Positions 1 through 12,879 of a stretch of 64,000 nt of DNA are shown here, piece after piece. The notes beneath the pieces were generated by a model, which was given only the letters and a program-made list of their open reading frames with translations, was not told where the DNA came from and did no database searches. Origin of the DNA: Pithys albifrons albifrons (taxonomy: Eukaryota; Chordata; Aves; Passeriformes; Thamnophilidae); contig NC_092474.1 in the NCBI RefSeq assembly GCF_047495875.1, positions 3,427,001-3,491,000 on the forward strand, given 5' to 3'. Every line of letters starts with the position of its first letter. Within the stretch, counting starts at the first letter, position 1. The position numbers were made by a program, and so were the translations under genes.

Positions 1-2137
1 AAGCAGTGAAAAAGTACTCAATAAGAGTTGGGCTTGGCAGTTTATTCAAGAAAAGTTAATGAAACTGTCTCTTCTGGACAATACAATGCAGAATTTCACT
101 GGCTGGGAAATCACAGGGTATGGCTGAGGGTGGTGTCTGTGCTTCTAAACTAAAACTGCTTCCTGCAACAGGGATGTGCTTTGCATTTCTTCCTCTATTA
201 TGATTAATATCAGCCTTGGTGCAAGACTAAGAGATTTGAAAATTGTATAATAGTTACTATACTTTAACCCTTTTAATCCAGGAGCCAGGTAACTAAGGCA
301 GTCAAGCCATTACCTGGGATAGGCATAACCAGGGAAAAATTCTTGCCATGGGGAATGAAATGTGCACATTTCTAACACACTGTCTCATTAGGTATCTTTT
401 CCAACAGAGAAACACCTTTCCAAGCAAACACAGCAATGAGACTTTGAAGGGGTAGAGTAGCAAGGAAAAAAGTATTTAGGTCCTAATAAGTGATAATGAT
501 GCACTGATAGAGTTAAACCCTTAGATGCAGCAGAAATAAGTAAGAAAAAGAGTTCAAATGGTCTATAACTCAGAAACGTAATCATGTGCCTTTTCAAGCA
601 CATGAGCAATTCCATTAAACTAAGCTGCTTTAATTGCATTAAGCTTAGAGAGGCTACTCATACACTTAAACATATGATTAGTTATTTCCCTAAAAAAAGA
701 ATGGATAATTCAAACAAATGCTGGATATATGCATTTAAATGTTTCAAGGTATTAGATTCAGCATTCTATAAACTAAAACATTCAAATTAGCTTTTTGGCA
801 GAAAATCTGTTCCCTGGATGCAAAACATTCTCATAAAGCCACATTTGAACTATTGCTCGAAATTATTTTGCTGAGAGTCAATGGCTAATCCTCTAATAAA
901 AGGTTCAAGTATAATCAATCACAACTAAGTGTAAAGTTCATATTCTATGTTCGATGTGCTTCAAAAACAATACAAAAAGGTGTTCTTAAATAAGTTCAAA
1001 TAATAAATAGGAGCTGATCATTCTTTGCTCAGCTCTTACCAGCAAACTGCTCTTGCAGAATTAAAGTTTCAGGCACTAAAAACTGGCTATTTTTATACAC
1101 CTACAAAAATCACTAAAACAATCAAATACTTACTGCTTAGACCACCACAGAAGTCTATTATGCATTAATTAGAGCCTCTAATAATATTAATTATATTAAT
1201 TTTACCTTAAATTACTGGGTATTTTGCAGTTTATATATCATAAAAACTTGCTCTTTTTTGCTTCTTCTTTAATTTATCCTATACTTTATTTTGGGAGCAC
1301 TATTATTATTTACTTTAAAATGTCCGCAGTAGTAGGTCTGAAACTAAAACAAAATGTTTGGCAAGATCCTCTTGATGTCTCCACTGTGACAAGTAACATC
1401 TGAACCTGAAGAGGTCGACCAGCCAATAATATACTGCACTTCTTTCTGTGAGAAACATGAATGGGGAGGATGAATAATAAAATAATTTTATGGCAAAAAG
1501 AAAAAGGAATTTTGTTCACAACTTCCTTTCTGTTTTGGCTTTTAAACATGAAGTTTGACAGATGTTGCCTCCAGAGTGGAGCACTGGCTCGCCCTGATGC
1601 ATATTCTGCAGTCACGTTTGAGTCAGCATTTGAGAGGACCTGTTGCCATATGGAAAATCAGGAACAATTACTCTAAATAATTACATCAGTTTATTGCTGT
1701 CTGTTGCCAAGAGAAACAAGGCTTGTTGGTAATATCCACTTGCGTTGCCAAGTAACTTAATCTTTCAGGAAACAAAATAGGCTCCAGCCCTAGCACTTGT
1801 CTAGCAATAAATACCCTTTCCAACTGATATCATCATGACTCAAAGTGTATCTTTGTTCTGACGATTTCCTAAGGTAATCTCTGCTCAGTTATGGCCTGAT
1901 GGCCTCAGAGGTGTGAGTTATCACACCCGGCTTGAGATGTGCAGAGATGGCATCTGGGCACAGACAGGTCAGTCTGGGCTTCCCTCAGCCACTGGGGGGG
2001 TCAATCAGAACTTTTCAGGTGAGTGAGATGGACACTTAACAGACAAGGTCCCTGCGTGGTGGCAGCAGCTGTGTCTCCATGGATGGGGAGTCCCAGTGAA
2101 GGAGGTGTCAGCTTTACTGAGCTCTGGAGCTCAGGAA

Positions 2138-2240
2138 CACAAAGCCAGGTCAGATCCTGACCCATCCAGGGACACAAAGCCAGGTCAGATCCTGTCCCAT
2201 CCAGGGACACAAAGCCAGGTCAGATCCTGTCCCATCCAGG
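2138..2240. repeat. 35-bp tandem repeat, about 2.9 copies
   Basis: Copies begin at 2138, 2173 and 2208 with CACAAAGCCAGGTCAGATCC and continue TG(A/T)CCCATCCAGGGA. They are nearly identical; the visible change is GACCC in the first copy against GTCCC in the later two. The high identity suggests recent slippage or unequal exchange. It lies in an intron. Confidence 0.95.
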
Positions 2241-2832
2241 CTGCCAGCAGCAATGGAAGCCTGTCTCTGTCAGCAGGATCAAACTTTTCCTTTGGCAGCA
2301 GAGCCTGGCAAGAGGTGAGCCTGATGAGGAGGCTGTTCTGTAAAAGCTCTAGGCTGGGATTTTCAGACTTTTATGACAGCTGCTCAGATTTGAATGCAGC
2401 AACATCTGCAAGTGTGAGGCCTCTCGGTCAGGAGTTTATGGGCAGATGTAAGGGCTGGCCTGAGTGACCAAGGGAAGGCAAGGTGGCACTGGCACCTCCC
2501 TCGTGCTCCTGGACTTTAGGCATTGCTCAGCCAGTTTGCCAGGCCTTTCAGTTCATTAGCACTCCTATACATCTAACTCTGCTGTTTAACTATCATTCAA
2601 ACCATTGCAGACAGAAACTTATAGTTTCTTGTCGTGCTTTCCACTTAAATTTCATTCCAGCCTGAAAAGATAGCACTGAAGTGCCCCTTTTTCCCTCTCT
2701 CAAGTTTATTGGACTGAGCAGGCTCCCCCTCCACAGCTCCTTCCTTGCTCTGCAGTTCTCACCTTCTGTCTCTGAGTGCACAAACCCAGACCTAAAGGAT
2801 CCCCTTGTGCCTTGTGTCCCACTTGAACGTCA

Positions 2833-3057
2833 CAAAATGCTCTCCTGTCTCACCAAAATCACACCGTGCCAGTTTGATTCAGCCCCGGTGCCAAAGTGCT
2901 CTCCTGTCTCACCAAAATCACGCCGTGCCAGTTTGACTCAGCCCCGGTGCCAAAGTGCTCTCCTGTCTCACCAAAATCACACCGTGCCAGTTTGACTCAG
3001 CCCCGGTGCCAAAGTGCTCTCCTGTCTCACCAAAATCACACCATGCCAGTTTGATTC
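2833..3057. repeat. 59-bp tandem repeat, about 3.8 copies
   Basis: Copies begin at 2833, 2892, 2951 and 3010 with CAAAGTGCTCTCCTGTCTCA (CAAAATGC in the first) and continue through ACCAAAATCACACCGTGCCAG. They differ by single substitutions such as CACACCG, CACGCCG and CACACCA. 59 is not a multiple of three, so the open frames crossing it change register between copies and are not protein repeats. Confidence 0.95.
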
Positions 3058-5518
3058 GTGAGAAGGGCCTGATAAATTCCCTTTCACACACTGCAGTTTT
3101 ACCCACAGCTAACCCCAATGAGCCACAGCAGCACCCAGATGGATGCCTGGCAGGCCCTTTATTTAAGGCCCACATTACATTTTTCAGTCTTCAGTGATTC
3201 CTCCCCGAGCCAATTGAACTTGTTGATTCAAGAGCTCCCTTGCAGCCCTTGCTGACAGTGACGTGACAGAAGCTACAGAGCTTATTGTGTTTGTCTGGTT
3301 TCCCTGTGTTCTGTCACTGATTCCTTTGGCTGTGCTTATCCACTTTCACACAGCCTGGAATCAACACACTGAAGGATCCTTCAGTGCTTGGAGCATGGGG
3401 CTGTGGAAAACACTTCCCACACAGGTGTCAGAAGAGAACCTTCTTTGGGTTTGTTCTCTTCTTTTCTGGAAGATGGTAACATGGATAGAATGATTTCACA
3501 CTAGATATATGAACCTCTTCAACTGTATAAGGAATGCTGATGACAACAGGAGGAACCTCAGGGTTTCAAAGGCCTTACAATTATCCTTTTTTTTCCAACA
3601 TAGTTACTTTCTCCATGGCACCTCCTGTACATGAAACTCTAAGCCATCATGCCTCACTGCTGTGTTGAATCAGGGTATAAATACTCTCCAGGATCTGATT
3701 TAAACAAATATTTATGCCCTTCTCATTTAAATCTTCTTTTGAAGACCCATTTCTGTAAGGATATCTACAGAAGAAGAGCTATTCCATATGTTCTGTTTAA
3801 CTTCTATTATATTTTATTGACATAATCTAGTTCTGTGAGGAAAGCTGTTCTATCAGAGCGTATTTCCCCTTAAAAATTTAATGATTTCATGTTTCCAGAT
3901 GTATCATCCCATTGATTATCATTTTTCTCCACCACCATCACTTTTACTAGACCAAATCCTAAAACTATAAGGCAAAAATTACTTGGCATAAAAAGAATCT
4001 CTTAGCCAGAGTGTCTGGAGAAGTCACACTGTCAGTACAGAGCTGCACCATTCCAAATCTATCACTAATAATATCTGAACTAAGAACATACACTCCTCAT
4101 TGAATGGATTACATCTTATTCCTAGACCAATCATTCATACACTGATTTACTTATGTGCACACACATAGTTTTCTTTTAAAAAATTAATATATATTAGTCT
4201 GCAGGGTACAGTGCGTATTGAATCAATTGCTTGTAATAAAAGTAAAATATCTAAGTACATAAAGCAATCTGTGTAGCTTCTCTTCTGCTTGTTTCTCTGT
4301 CTTCATACTTCTTATAATGCATAGAAATTGGCATTGACAATTTACAGTTATTTGCTTCCTAAGGTTCTGTATTTCCTTTGTGTTTCTGAAGGTCACAGGG
4401 ATTCAGCCAAACCTGAAACATCATTTCAATCCCCAGTCTTTTCATTTCACTATAATGTAATTATCTTATGGATTTTTGTGTAGATTATTTACTGTTTTTC
4501 TTTTCCTGTTGGATAAGTGTACAATAACTAAAGTAACTTCAATTAGGTAACTGTCACCAATATTTAAAGCTTAATGACATTTTCAAAATAACATAAGTAA
4601 TCCAAGCATAAAAATTATTCTTTATGATACCATTTCAGAACAGTGGCACCAAATCCTTATCATAGAACAGCCTGTGTCACAGAAACATTAAACACAAACC
4701 ATCATCATATTTTTCTTCTATATAAATTTCATATTCCTTTAGTTATATACAGTGTCCTTTCTATATTTGGACTAAAACCTCTTTAGAAGATACAAAGTGA
4801 AATATTCAGCATCTTAATTTAACCTCAGTATATTAAATTATCTCCTTAGCTACACATATATAATCTTATATATTTCAGAAATCAGAATTTGTCCTTGTGT
4901 ATTCAGAAGTAGCTTTCTGTCTGCTTTACATTTCCCCTCCAGACTTGCTGGTGCTATTTTAAAGATGATTCACTCTCAGAGGCCACCATCCCCAGAGGCT
5001 CAAGGCACTGTGATATAAAGACTCACTTGAATTTAAGCACACATTTAAATCCAGCATAAGTCTGTGTACTTTGCAGTATCAAGAGAGTCTTAAAGATAAG
5101 CATATGCCAAAATATTATGCTGAACTGGGGCTAGAAACAAGATCTATCCTCTGAAGGAGCTGAATAGTTGCAACAGCCCAGTACAGATTAATGATGCTCT
5201 GTGAAATTTAGCTTTGTATAGAGCAGGAAGAGGAAAGTCTCCATTAATAAAAGGGAAAGTTATGAATCAGCAAATGTTGGAAATTGTAATAAGCAGGAAA
5301 ACACTTTAGGTCCTGCTGAGCCACAGGTTTCACTCTGTGCAAGATTCAGCTTTAATAAAATACAGGTTAACTGGCTGCACTCAAGAGAATCAGAGGCCAC
5401 CTTTAACACTGTTTGGTTTTCACTGAAGAGCAATGACATCAGTGCTCTGGGAGAAGTTTATGATTTAACATTGCTAATGTGAGAATGTTATAATACCATT
5501 TGAGTGAGAAAAACTTAC

Positions 5519-5610
5519 TTGAAGGCATTAGCATCTCCATGGACCTTGTAGTTGTCTGCACTGATTCTGGAGATAACTCTTGTGACAGCAATGAGAATGC
5601 CAATATTGAC
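5519..5610 (-). CDS. ADGRD1: ADGRD1 exon: TM5 and intracellular loop 3
   Basis: This 92-bp exon lies between acceptor CCTTCTCCAG and donor GTAAGT. It begins in phase 0 with [20 protein letters not shown] and ends [10 protein letters not shown] plus two bases (AA) of a Lys codon. Human ADGRD1 has [20 protein letters not shown] followed by YKIHGDPSAFK, a near-perfect match through the cytoplasmic end of TM5 and ICL3, the G-protein contact region. This is the last exon in transcript order that can be found. The next one, TM6 (expected to start LTAKAVAVLL), is not visible in 1-5518 and should lie beyond the left edge. Confidence 0.96.
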
Positions 5611-8600
5611 CTGGAGAAGGTAAACAAACAAGGTTTGGTATGAAAGCAAGTTCTGACTGTGTCAGAGGTGCAGGCTGCCCTAGGAGGGTATTGTACAAAT
5701 ACAACAGAAAACAGAAACTTTGCATTTATTTGTCAAAAGAGGTTTTCAATGTTGGAATGTTTCAGTTTGCCCATTATCAGTGATTTCTATCCCCTGACAT
5801 TGAGCAGTTCTTGCTTGTGTTCTCTTTCCTTCAGGAGCAGTCCTTAGGAAAAGTCTGGATTGATCCATTGCTTTGCAGCCAAAGGAATGCTCAGGATCCC
5901 TCCTGTACAAATAAATGCCCTGAAAAGTCTCCTGCCAGCTGACAAGTCAGACTAGAACTGCAGCAGTGAGGGCAAGTGTCTTCATTCTCCTTAGGTTTGT
6001 GCTTGCAGGTGCACACACTGCAGGGCTCACAACTCCCTTTCCTTACCAAAGTCTGCTCGCAATTTAAGCACAAGGCTATTTTAAAACAGCAATGAGAAAA
6101 ATATGTTAAGCCTGAACTCTGTTCTTCAAAGGCCCTGCACTTTTTGATGTCAGGTCCAGCAGAAACATCAATAAAATGAAAAGAATTCCCAGCAGAAAAG
6201 TAGGAAATCTTGAAAAGACTAACGCCGAAAATGTCCAACAAAAGAGAGTTTGCACTGGAGTCGCAGGTTAAGGAAGAAGGAAATCACTTAAAGGAAATGT
6301 GGCAAGGACTGTCTCGCTGTGCAAAGACCTTGGGTTTAAACAAAAAAAAAAAGAGTCAAGAATATGAAGGTGAAAAACGTATTTGCCCCTTCCTGCCCAA
6401 ATTTATACATCAGCTACAAAGCATCAGGTTAAGAACAAAACTATCCTGAACTACAGAACAAAAAGAAAGGAAAGACTTGAAAAAAGTGCTGTTCCCTCAG
6501 TTAAAACTCAATAATCATTCTCTATTTTGACATAAATATTGCAGTTCTAAGGATGAGAGGGTGAATTAAAAATGTTTAAGTTTGAAGATAATGATTTCCT
6601 TGGTATTTTTCAAATCTTCAATCACTCTTTTTAGATTTCTAAGGGCGGATCATCATCTGCTGTAAAGTCAGAGCATAGATGTGATAACTCATTTCTGCCA
6701 TGGCTTTTGAGTCTGGCCAAAATATACCCTTTGGAACTGACAGCTTTTCAATAACAAGTATATTTGTTGTTCAATCAGTGTTACAGAGATGAATAAGAGG
6801 TGAAATTCAATAGTCTTGGGATCATTTTCCCAATTCCCACCAAATCATATTTAGTAAATAACTTCTATAAGTCCTTTGAGGAGGTAAAGAATATTTTCGA
6901 GGAACTCATTTATCTGCTAAACTTTGAATCTTGAAAATTCTCCTTCAAACTGGACCTGAACCTTTTGCATCTGGTCATGAAAACAGCACAAGAAAAATTA
7001 GAAAAATTAGATGGTTTTCTAACACAAAAATTGTTTAGTATTTACAGCTGATTTTTTATATATAAAAGAAATTAAATATAAAATTAATTTCCTAGGTATT
7101 TTGGAGGGTGTAAAGTGAAAATTTAAAAGGGCCTTGAGCTTCTCCTCTGGTGCATTCAGTGTGACCCTTTCCAGGGTGCACTGGTAATCTGTTTAAAAGA
7201 TGAGAAGGAAACGTCGTGATCTCATTGCTGATATAAAAAAGGTACTCAAGTCCTGAAGTTCTATATTTAAATTTCCCAAACCACCTATGAATTTTTGCAT
7301 AAGTATTTTGAGAAATTAGAGTAATCTCATCCAGCCTAAATAAACAGATTAGCAACAAATGTCTCCCTTTGTTAATGCTTCAGTAAGAAAACTGGAGGTA
7401 TTTCTACTGCCCTTACAATGGGAAACCAAAATACAGCCACTGAATTGTTCTTCCAGTGATATTTTTGGCACCAGACAAAAATACTTTGCCAATGATTTGA
7501 ATAGGATAATGCTTAGTTGATGAAACACTCATTATTCTCTAACCTATATCAGAATGTTCAAACTATGAGACTAAATATTTAGATAAGGGCACTGTGTGTA
7601 GTTCCCACCTCTTCCTTTCCTGGAAGGTCAGATAACCTGACAATGGCAATTATTTTGCCTTAAAATTATACAGGAACTTAGAATGGTTTTTGCTTCCAGG
7701 TACTGGCCACACTCTACTTTAAAAAAAGTACAGCTAATAACCTTAGTGCTTGTTCACTAATTCACAGGACTCCTTTCAAGGCATCTTGTCCAAGGCCAGG
7801 CACTCCCAACTCTGCAAAGTCAGCAGGAGCTGCCAGTTCCCATTAGTGAAGGCTGATGCAAAGCCCACCCGAGCCCATGGAAAGGTCCCGATGACATCAA
7901 GGAGCTCTGGCTCGCTCTAGTGGCAACTTCTTCTGACTAAGGATTGTCAGAACAGGAAGAGAGTTAAATGAGCAAAAAAAAAACCTCTTTCAAAATCTTT
8001 TCTCATGAAAATTTTGCCAGACCAGATGCAGTGAAACAAATTCTTTCCCTCTCTTAGGTTGCTTTGCAGGGATTTCACCTAGATTGCCTCCAAGTCACAT
8101 GAAATTTTTGTTTCTTCTTAAATACAGGGCAGAAATCCCATGTTTAAACCCTCTGATGTGGTGTGTCCCATCCTAGCCAAGAAAAGGCTTGGCAGTACAG
8201 AGAAACTAAAAAAAACACAAAAACATATTGCCTTAATTAAATCCATTGACCAGCTTTCCTCTAAAACCACAAACTATTTTAGGCTCCACTTCAGTTTTGG
8301 GCAACAGTACAGGGAGTTTTAAGTGACTCTTCCAATCTGAGGTTTAACTTGCTCTCTGATGGTGTGAGTCAATTTGATCTTTACCACGACATCACTGGTC
8401 ACACACCAACACTGCAGCCCATTGCTGGGGCACACCAGAAATCACTGCTGGGCAAAATGCATTTCCAAACACAGCCAGTTGAGACAATCAGATGGATGTT
8501 AAAATTTGGGAGAATGATTTTGGAGAGCCTAATGCTACTTTTAGCTATCCCAGAGCAACTGCAGATGGAATAAGAGTATCCCACCAGTCAGAGCTGAATC

Positions 8601-11600
8601 TCAGAGCAAAGCTTTGAGGTTGGAAATATAGAAGAAAACAAATAAAGAAGCCTCATTTCTGCACTTTCCCAATGTTAATTCTTAATGTTGAATCTGTGCC
8701 TTTGTTCAAAAAAGTCTTGCATGCTTTCCTGTTGGTTAAGTAAGAACTTTAATTTTAAAATAATGAAGGAATTTAATCTTAAAAGAGCAAAAGTGTTCAT
8801 AGCTGAGTGCTAATAAGAAAAAATGAGAAGCTTAGCAGATGTGGTCTAATCCCCCACAGCACTGAAGTAGGTACTTGACTTCAAAGAGATTGAGGAATCC
8901 TACTGTCTCAGGGTCTTTAAACACTGTGGGTTCAACTCTGTCAACTTTTCCCATGATAAGTGATGCTTAAAAAGGGACACAAATTGTCACTTTTCAATCA
9001 GTGAGTCAACCTGCAGGGTGAGACTGTCCATCATAAGGAAAGTGTCCTAATTTTTCACCTGTACATAAAGCTATGAATAAATGCCATAAGAACCTTACTA
9101 AATGATGTATTATCAGCAGGTATAGGGGAGATAATATTATTTTATATATTGAATAGTCATGGGCAAGTACCAACTCAAGACAGTGATGGCAATCTTGGTC
9201 TGGAACTCAAGTTCCACAGAGTCCCATCTGAAGACACTGGTCATAAAGCTGCTGTCCCTACAGCAAAGAACTTTGAGCAATATGCTAATAAAAATCTTTT
9301 CACACCATAGAAGTGCTGTTTGTCCAAAAGACTTATAAAAAACCACCAGGAAAATAACTACTTACAAGGAGAACAATAGAAAGGACTTGCCACTGCAGCC
9401 CAGTATCTCTCCCTGTAATGGGTTGCTGAGTCTGCAGCACATCCACTGCTCCATGGACACAGATGCTTTCCACAGAATTTCCTTAATTCTGCCATATCTA
9501 TGGAAACACACCAAGCAGCAGATGGCTGATAACAAACAAAGCCTTCTGCCAGTAGTTTTAATGACTTGTATCAAAAACTCAGGTGCTTTGTCAAGTTTTG
9601 TTTATTTTTTTCCACATGTCCCAGGCCAACTTTGGCTGAGCTCAGTCTGGTTTGCAAATTAATTGCAAGAATTTTTTTTTGTGAAGCTGCCTTAAGAGGA
9701 TGATATAAAGGCTCATGTGTTGTGGTTTGGAAGGTGGGGGAGAGTTATCTTTAAGATGTTGGTAGAAGCCAAAACACCTACATATAGAAGGAACTATTTC
9801 CTGCATCAAATCCCTTGACTCAACCACAAAGAAAGAGCACATTGGGTATGGGAATCCATACAGGGCTGGGAGGGTCTGTGAATTACTGCCTAGAAAAGCA
9901 TGTGTGAGTGCTTTTCCCCAGTCACACTCCCTACACATCATTCTGTTTTAAGGCTCCATGATGTCTGTATTGCCTGTGAGGCTGTTGCAGGACCAAAGTG
10001 AACTGTGTCTGCCCAGTCTCTGAGGAGCAGGAGCTGAAAAGAACATCTCCCTGTTCTCCTCACAGCATAATCCTTTTCCTTGGCAGAGAGAAACTGTGGA
10101 TGGAACTATTCAAAAACTGCTTTTTGAGAAGTATTTTCAGAGTGAAACACTAGTTCATGCAACTGGTGGCTCATTTGTTAGTTAAAGAGCACAGGCACAC
10201 ATGCACACACACCAAATAGTGTTTAGCCTTGTTATTTCCCTATAGGCACTAACACATTTTTCAGCTGGAATATTCAATGCCCAGAGAGGGTAATTTGTCA
10301 GCTAGCTTGCTGCTATTTTAGGCAGAGCCAAGTTTAGACTATTTAACAAATTGCTCTATGTGGATCAACCTTGTGAGCTCACCCTTTCTCTTTCTGAAAA
10401 TATTTGTATCCCTACAAGAATATAATTGGAGCTGCACAAATGTTATATATCATAAGTTAGAGCCAGACAGCTAAACTTTTACTTTCACTGGCAAGCAGCT
10501 ATGCATACAAATTGTTGAAGGCTGTGCTTGCTCAGGTGAGTAAACATTTCACTACCTGGCATATTTTGGTTAACATCATCTTTGGACAGCAGCTTGGAAA
10601 GATTTGATGTTATTGGCTGCATCTGGTTTCCCCTTTGATGCTGAACAATGGCCAGAAAGCAAATGCTAGTATGAGAAGGAGACTAATGAATATTAGAGGA
10701 TTTTAATTGCTCTCCAATCATCAGTATCTACAGATCTTTGATTATAAACTCACGTACCGAAGTTTCAAGGTACAGATTAACAAGGAATTAAGTTTGTTGG
10801 AACAAAATCCAGAGCTGTTTAGCCAGCTCTAACCTAGTGATCAACATTTCTTATTTACACATTGTTGCTTGCACTTAGGTAAAAGAAATTCTGCCCTTAC
10901 TGCATAGGGACTTTCAAGTGTTGCCATGAATAATTTGATTAAAATGCTAACATCTGTCACATCAATATGGCAACAATTTTCATTGTTTTTTAATATATGT
11001 TTCTATAGCCTAGTTTTTCAGGGGCTGTAGCTTGGATGGAAGATGCTGGGCTGGGCTGCCTGTAAGAGATGCTGAATTCACTGTCTCCCAGGCAAATGTT
11101 AGGAGGGCCACTCAGCCACGGTGTAAAATTGACTGTGATGGAAAAGGTCAGCCAAGGAGCCATCTGCTACTTGCCAAATGGTTGCACAGAGAGGCAATGG
11201 CAAACACTCTTTTTATTTCTTTATTTAGGATTTGTGGGGGATTTTCTGTGAGATGAAATCTGGGGAAGTTTCTTTGTTGTTTGTTTTCAATCTTTTAAAG
11301 CTCCATGCCTTTTAAATCTAAGTAAAGCTTTAAAGACAACCTGATTTCACTAATCAGTGAGTCTATTCCATCCTCATGCTTTCACTCTGACATTGTAACC
11401 TGTAGCAAAAATTGTAGATAATTGTTCTTTCCATTCTTTTGGGCTCTTTCTAAGAAGTGTTAAAACACCCAAGATTACTTGGTCCCACACAATTATAAAT
11501 GACACCAGCAGAGCTGTCCCAGTGTTTTAGGTCCTACCTTTGTCTTGGAAGAGTGAAACTAAGAGTGTGAGAATTAATATACATAAACTAATACACAACC

Positions 11601-11769
11601 ATGTACAATGCACAAAAAATTGGAGGAGGAACTAATTAATTCTGGACTATTCATGGCTGCTGTTTCACTGGGCTGTCACAAGGCTTTACCCCAGGCCTTC
11701 AGCCAGTCCTGCTCTGTTGCTGACACAGACATGCACCAAGAAAAAAGCAGCTGCTGTGGCTTTACCTAC
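5611..11769 (-). other. ADGRD1: ADGRD1 intron between ECL2/TM5 and TM5/ICL3 exons
   Basis: A 6.2-kb intron bounded by donor GTAGGT at 11769 and acceptor CTCCAG at 5611. It is AT-rich unique-looking sequence with a short interrupted CA run near 10195. No conserved exon, transposon tail or RNA gene was recognised. It splits TM5 between two exons. Confidence 0.85.
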
Positions 11770-11836
11770 CAGAATGACAAACATCGCCGGCGCCACAAAA
11801 GCCCAGATTGCTCCATTCTCCAGTGAGAGCCAGCAG
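11770..11836 (-). CDS. ADGRD1: ADGRD1 exon: extracellular loop 2 and start of TM5
   Basis: This 67-bp exon lies between acceptor CTCCCTGCAG and donor GTAGGT. One base completes the Asn codon, then 22 residues begin CWLSLENGAIWAFVAPAMFV and end in IL. The CWLS motif carries the ECL2 Cys that forms the conserved disulfide with TM3, and the Trp beside it is important for agonist contact in this receptor class. Human ADGRD1 reads CWLSLASGAIWAFVAPALFV, so only three positions of the first twenty differ. The next exon continues directly with VNIGILIAV. Confidence 0.96.
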
Positions 11837-12812
11837 CTGCAGGGAGAAAGCACAACAATTGCACATGAAACACACAGTCATTTAATTAGTAACGTTCTTC
11901 ATTTAAAAAAGCAATTAAAAGAGAGTGCAAAAACACTGCTGAATTTTAAAAGTAAAGGACATGATAGCACATCAGGAAGAAGCTCCTTTCCCCCTCACAC
12001 TTGGGGAATCCAAGGCAGGATCTCATCTGGATTTGTGTTTTCAGAGGGTCAGTGGCATCTCTGCCCCCACCAGCCTTCAAACAGCACCAGGGGTGGAAAG
12101 ATGGAAAAAAAGAAAACGTTTTATTTGCTCTTTGTTGTTGTTGTATCCTCTGTCACAGGCAGTCATTTCAGTGCTGGAGCACCGTCACTGGAGCCAGAGA
12201 CAAACTGAAGCCTCCCCTGCCTTGCCTGGCTGGCCAACACACTGTCAGCTTCTCAGACCCTTCTTACAGCCCTGAAGAGATAAACCAGTTTACACACACA
12301 AAACAATTATCTTTGCTCCAAAGCTTTGGCTTACATTATGGTAGGATTAAATCCCATGGTGCTCTTTCAGGTAAATTTCCTCTTCTTTCCCAAAATTAGA
12401 AAGGAACTTAATTTTCAAAATTTTGGACATTATCCATTCTAGATTCTAAGATGTGGGAACTGCAGTTGTCTTCAAAATGTTGAGTGTCTTTAATCAAAGT
12501 TTACTATGAGTGAGGGGTGAGCAGAGAGCTCAATGAGGAGGGTTCATGTCTCTGCAGTGAAAAGAAAAACCAGGCAAAACATCCCAGGAGCTTTTTGTGC
12601 ATCATCTCAGCAGTGAAAAGCAAACCTGAGGTTTCTAGGTCTAAGAATATGCCAGCACATGTCTAGGAATAAGAAAGAGTTGTGCTTTAGCAAGATATCT
12701 GCCCTGCTCCCCAGGAGGATCTCACAGCCCCACAGCCCTGTTAACACATCCCTGAGTTTCCTCCCTATCAGATTTTTCATCCTCATTGGAGTGAGGATAT
12801 TTCCATACTCAC
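11837..12812 (-). other. ADGRD1: ADGRD1 intron between TM4 and ECL2 exons
   Basis: A 976-bp intron, the shortest found, with donor GTGAGT at 12812 and acceptor CCTGCAG at 11837. Plus-strand open frames at 11717-12399 run through it, but they cross a real splice site on the other strand and have no recognisable domain, so they are chance frames. Confidence 0.88.
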
Positions 12813-12879
12813 TTCCCACTTTCTCCATAGCTGTGTAGGGACGATGTTGCAGAAATGACACAGATCACCAGTGGGCAGC
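12813..12879 (-). CDS. ADGRD1: ADGRD1 exon: TM4
   Basis: This 67-bp exon lies between acceptor GCCTTTCTGCAG and donor GTGAGT. Two bases complete the Gly codon, then CPLVICVISATSSLHSYGES follows with one more Gly, and two bases (AA) of a split Asn codon end the exon. Human ADGRD1 has FPLLICIISLSFAMDSYGTSNN here, so the PL-IC-IS and SYG anchors align without gaps. This helix is the least conserved part of the recovered protein, with its second half differing at most positions, as is usual for the outer end of TM4. The exon was found by following the phase and splice sites. Confidence 0.92.

Larger units (their letters stand above)
1..5518 (-). other. ADGRD1: ADGRD1 intron after the TM5/ICL3 exon (incomplete)
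   Basis: This is the start of the intron between the TM5/ICL3 exon and the TM6 exon, running off the left edge. It is mostly AT-rich single-copy sequence, with two short tandem repeats at 2138-2240 and 2833-3057 in a GC-richer island around 1.9-3.4 kb. No frame here shows TM6 or TM7 motifs. The open frames present have no recognisable domain, codon pattern or splice context. Confidence 0.7.

Noticed and set aside
11717..12399. Overlapping plus-strand frames of 104-163 codons
   Set aside because: They overlap the real antisense ADGRD1 exon and its splice sites and show no recognisable protein.
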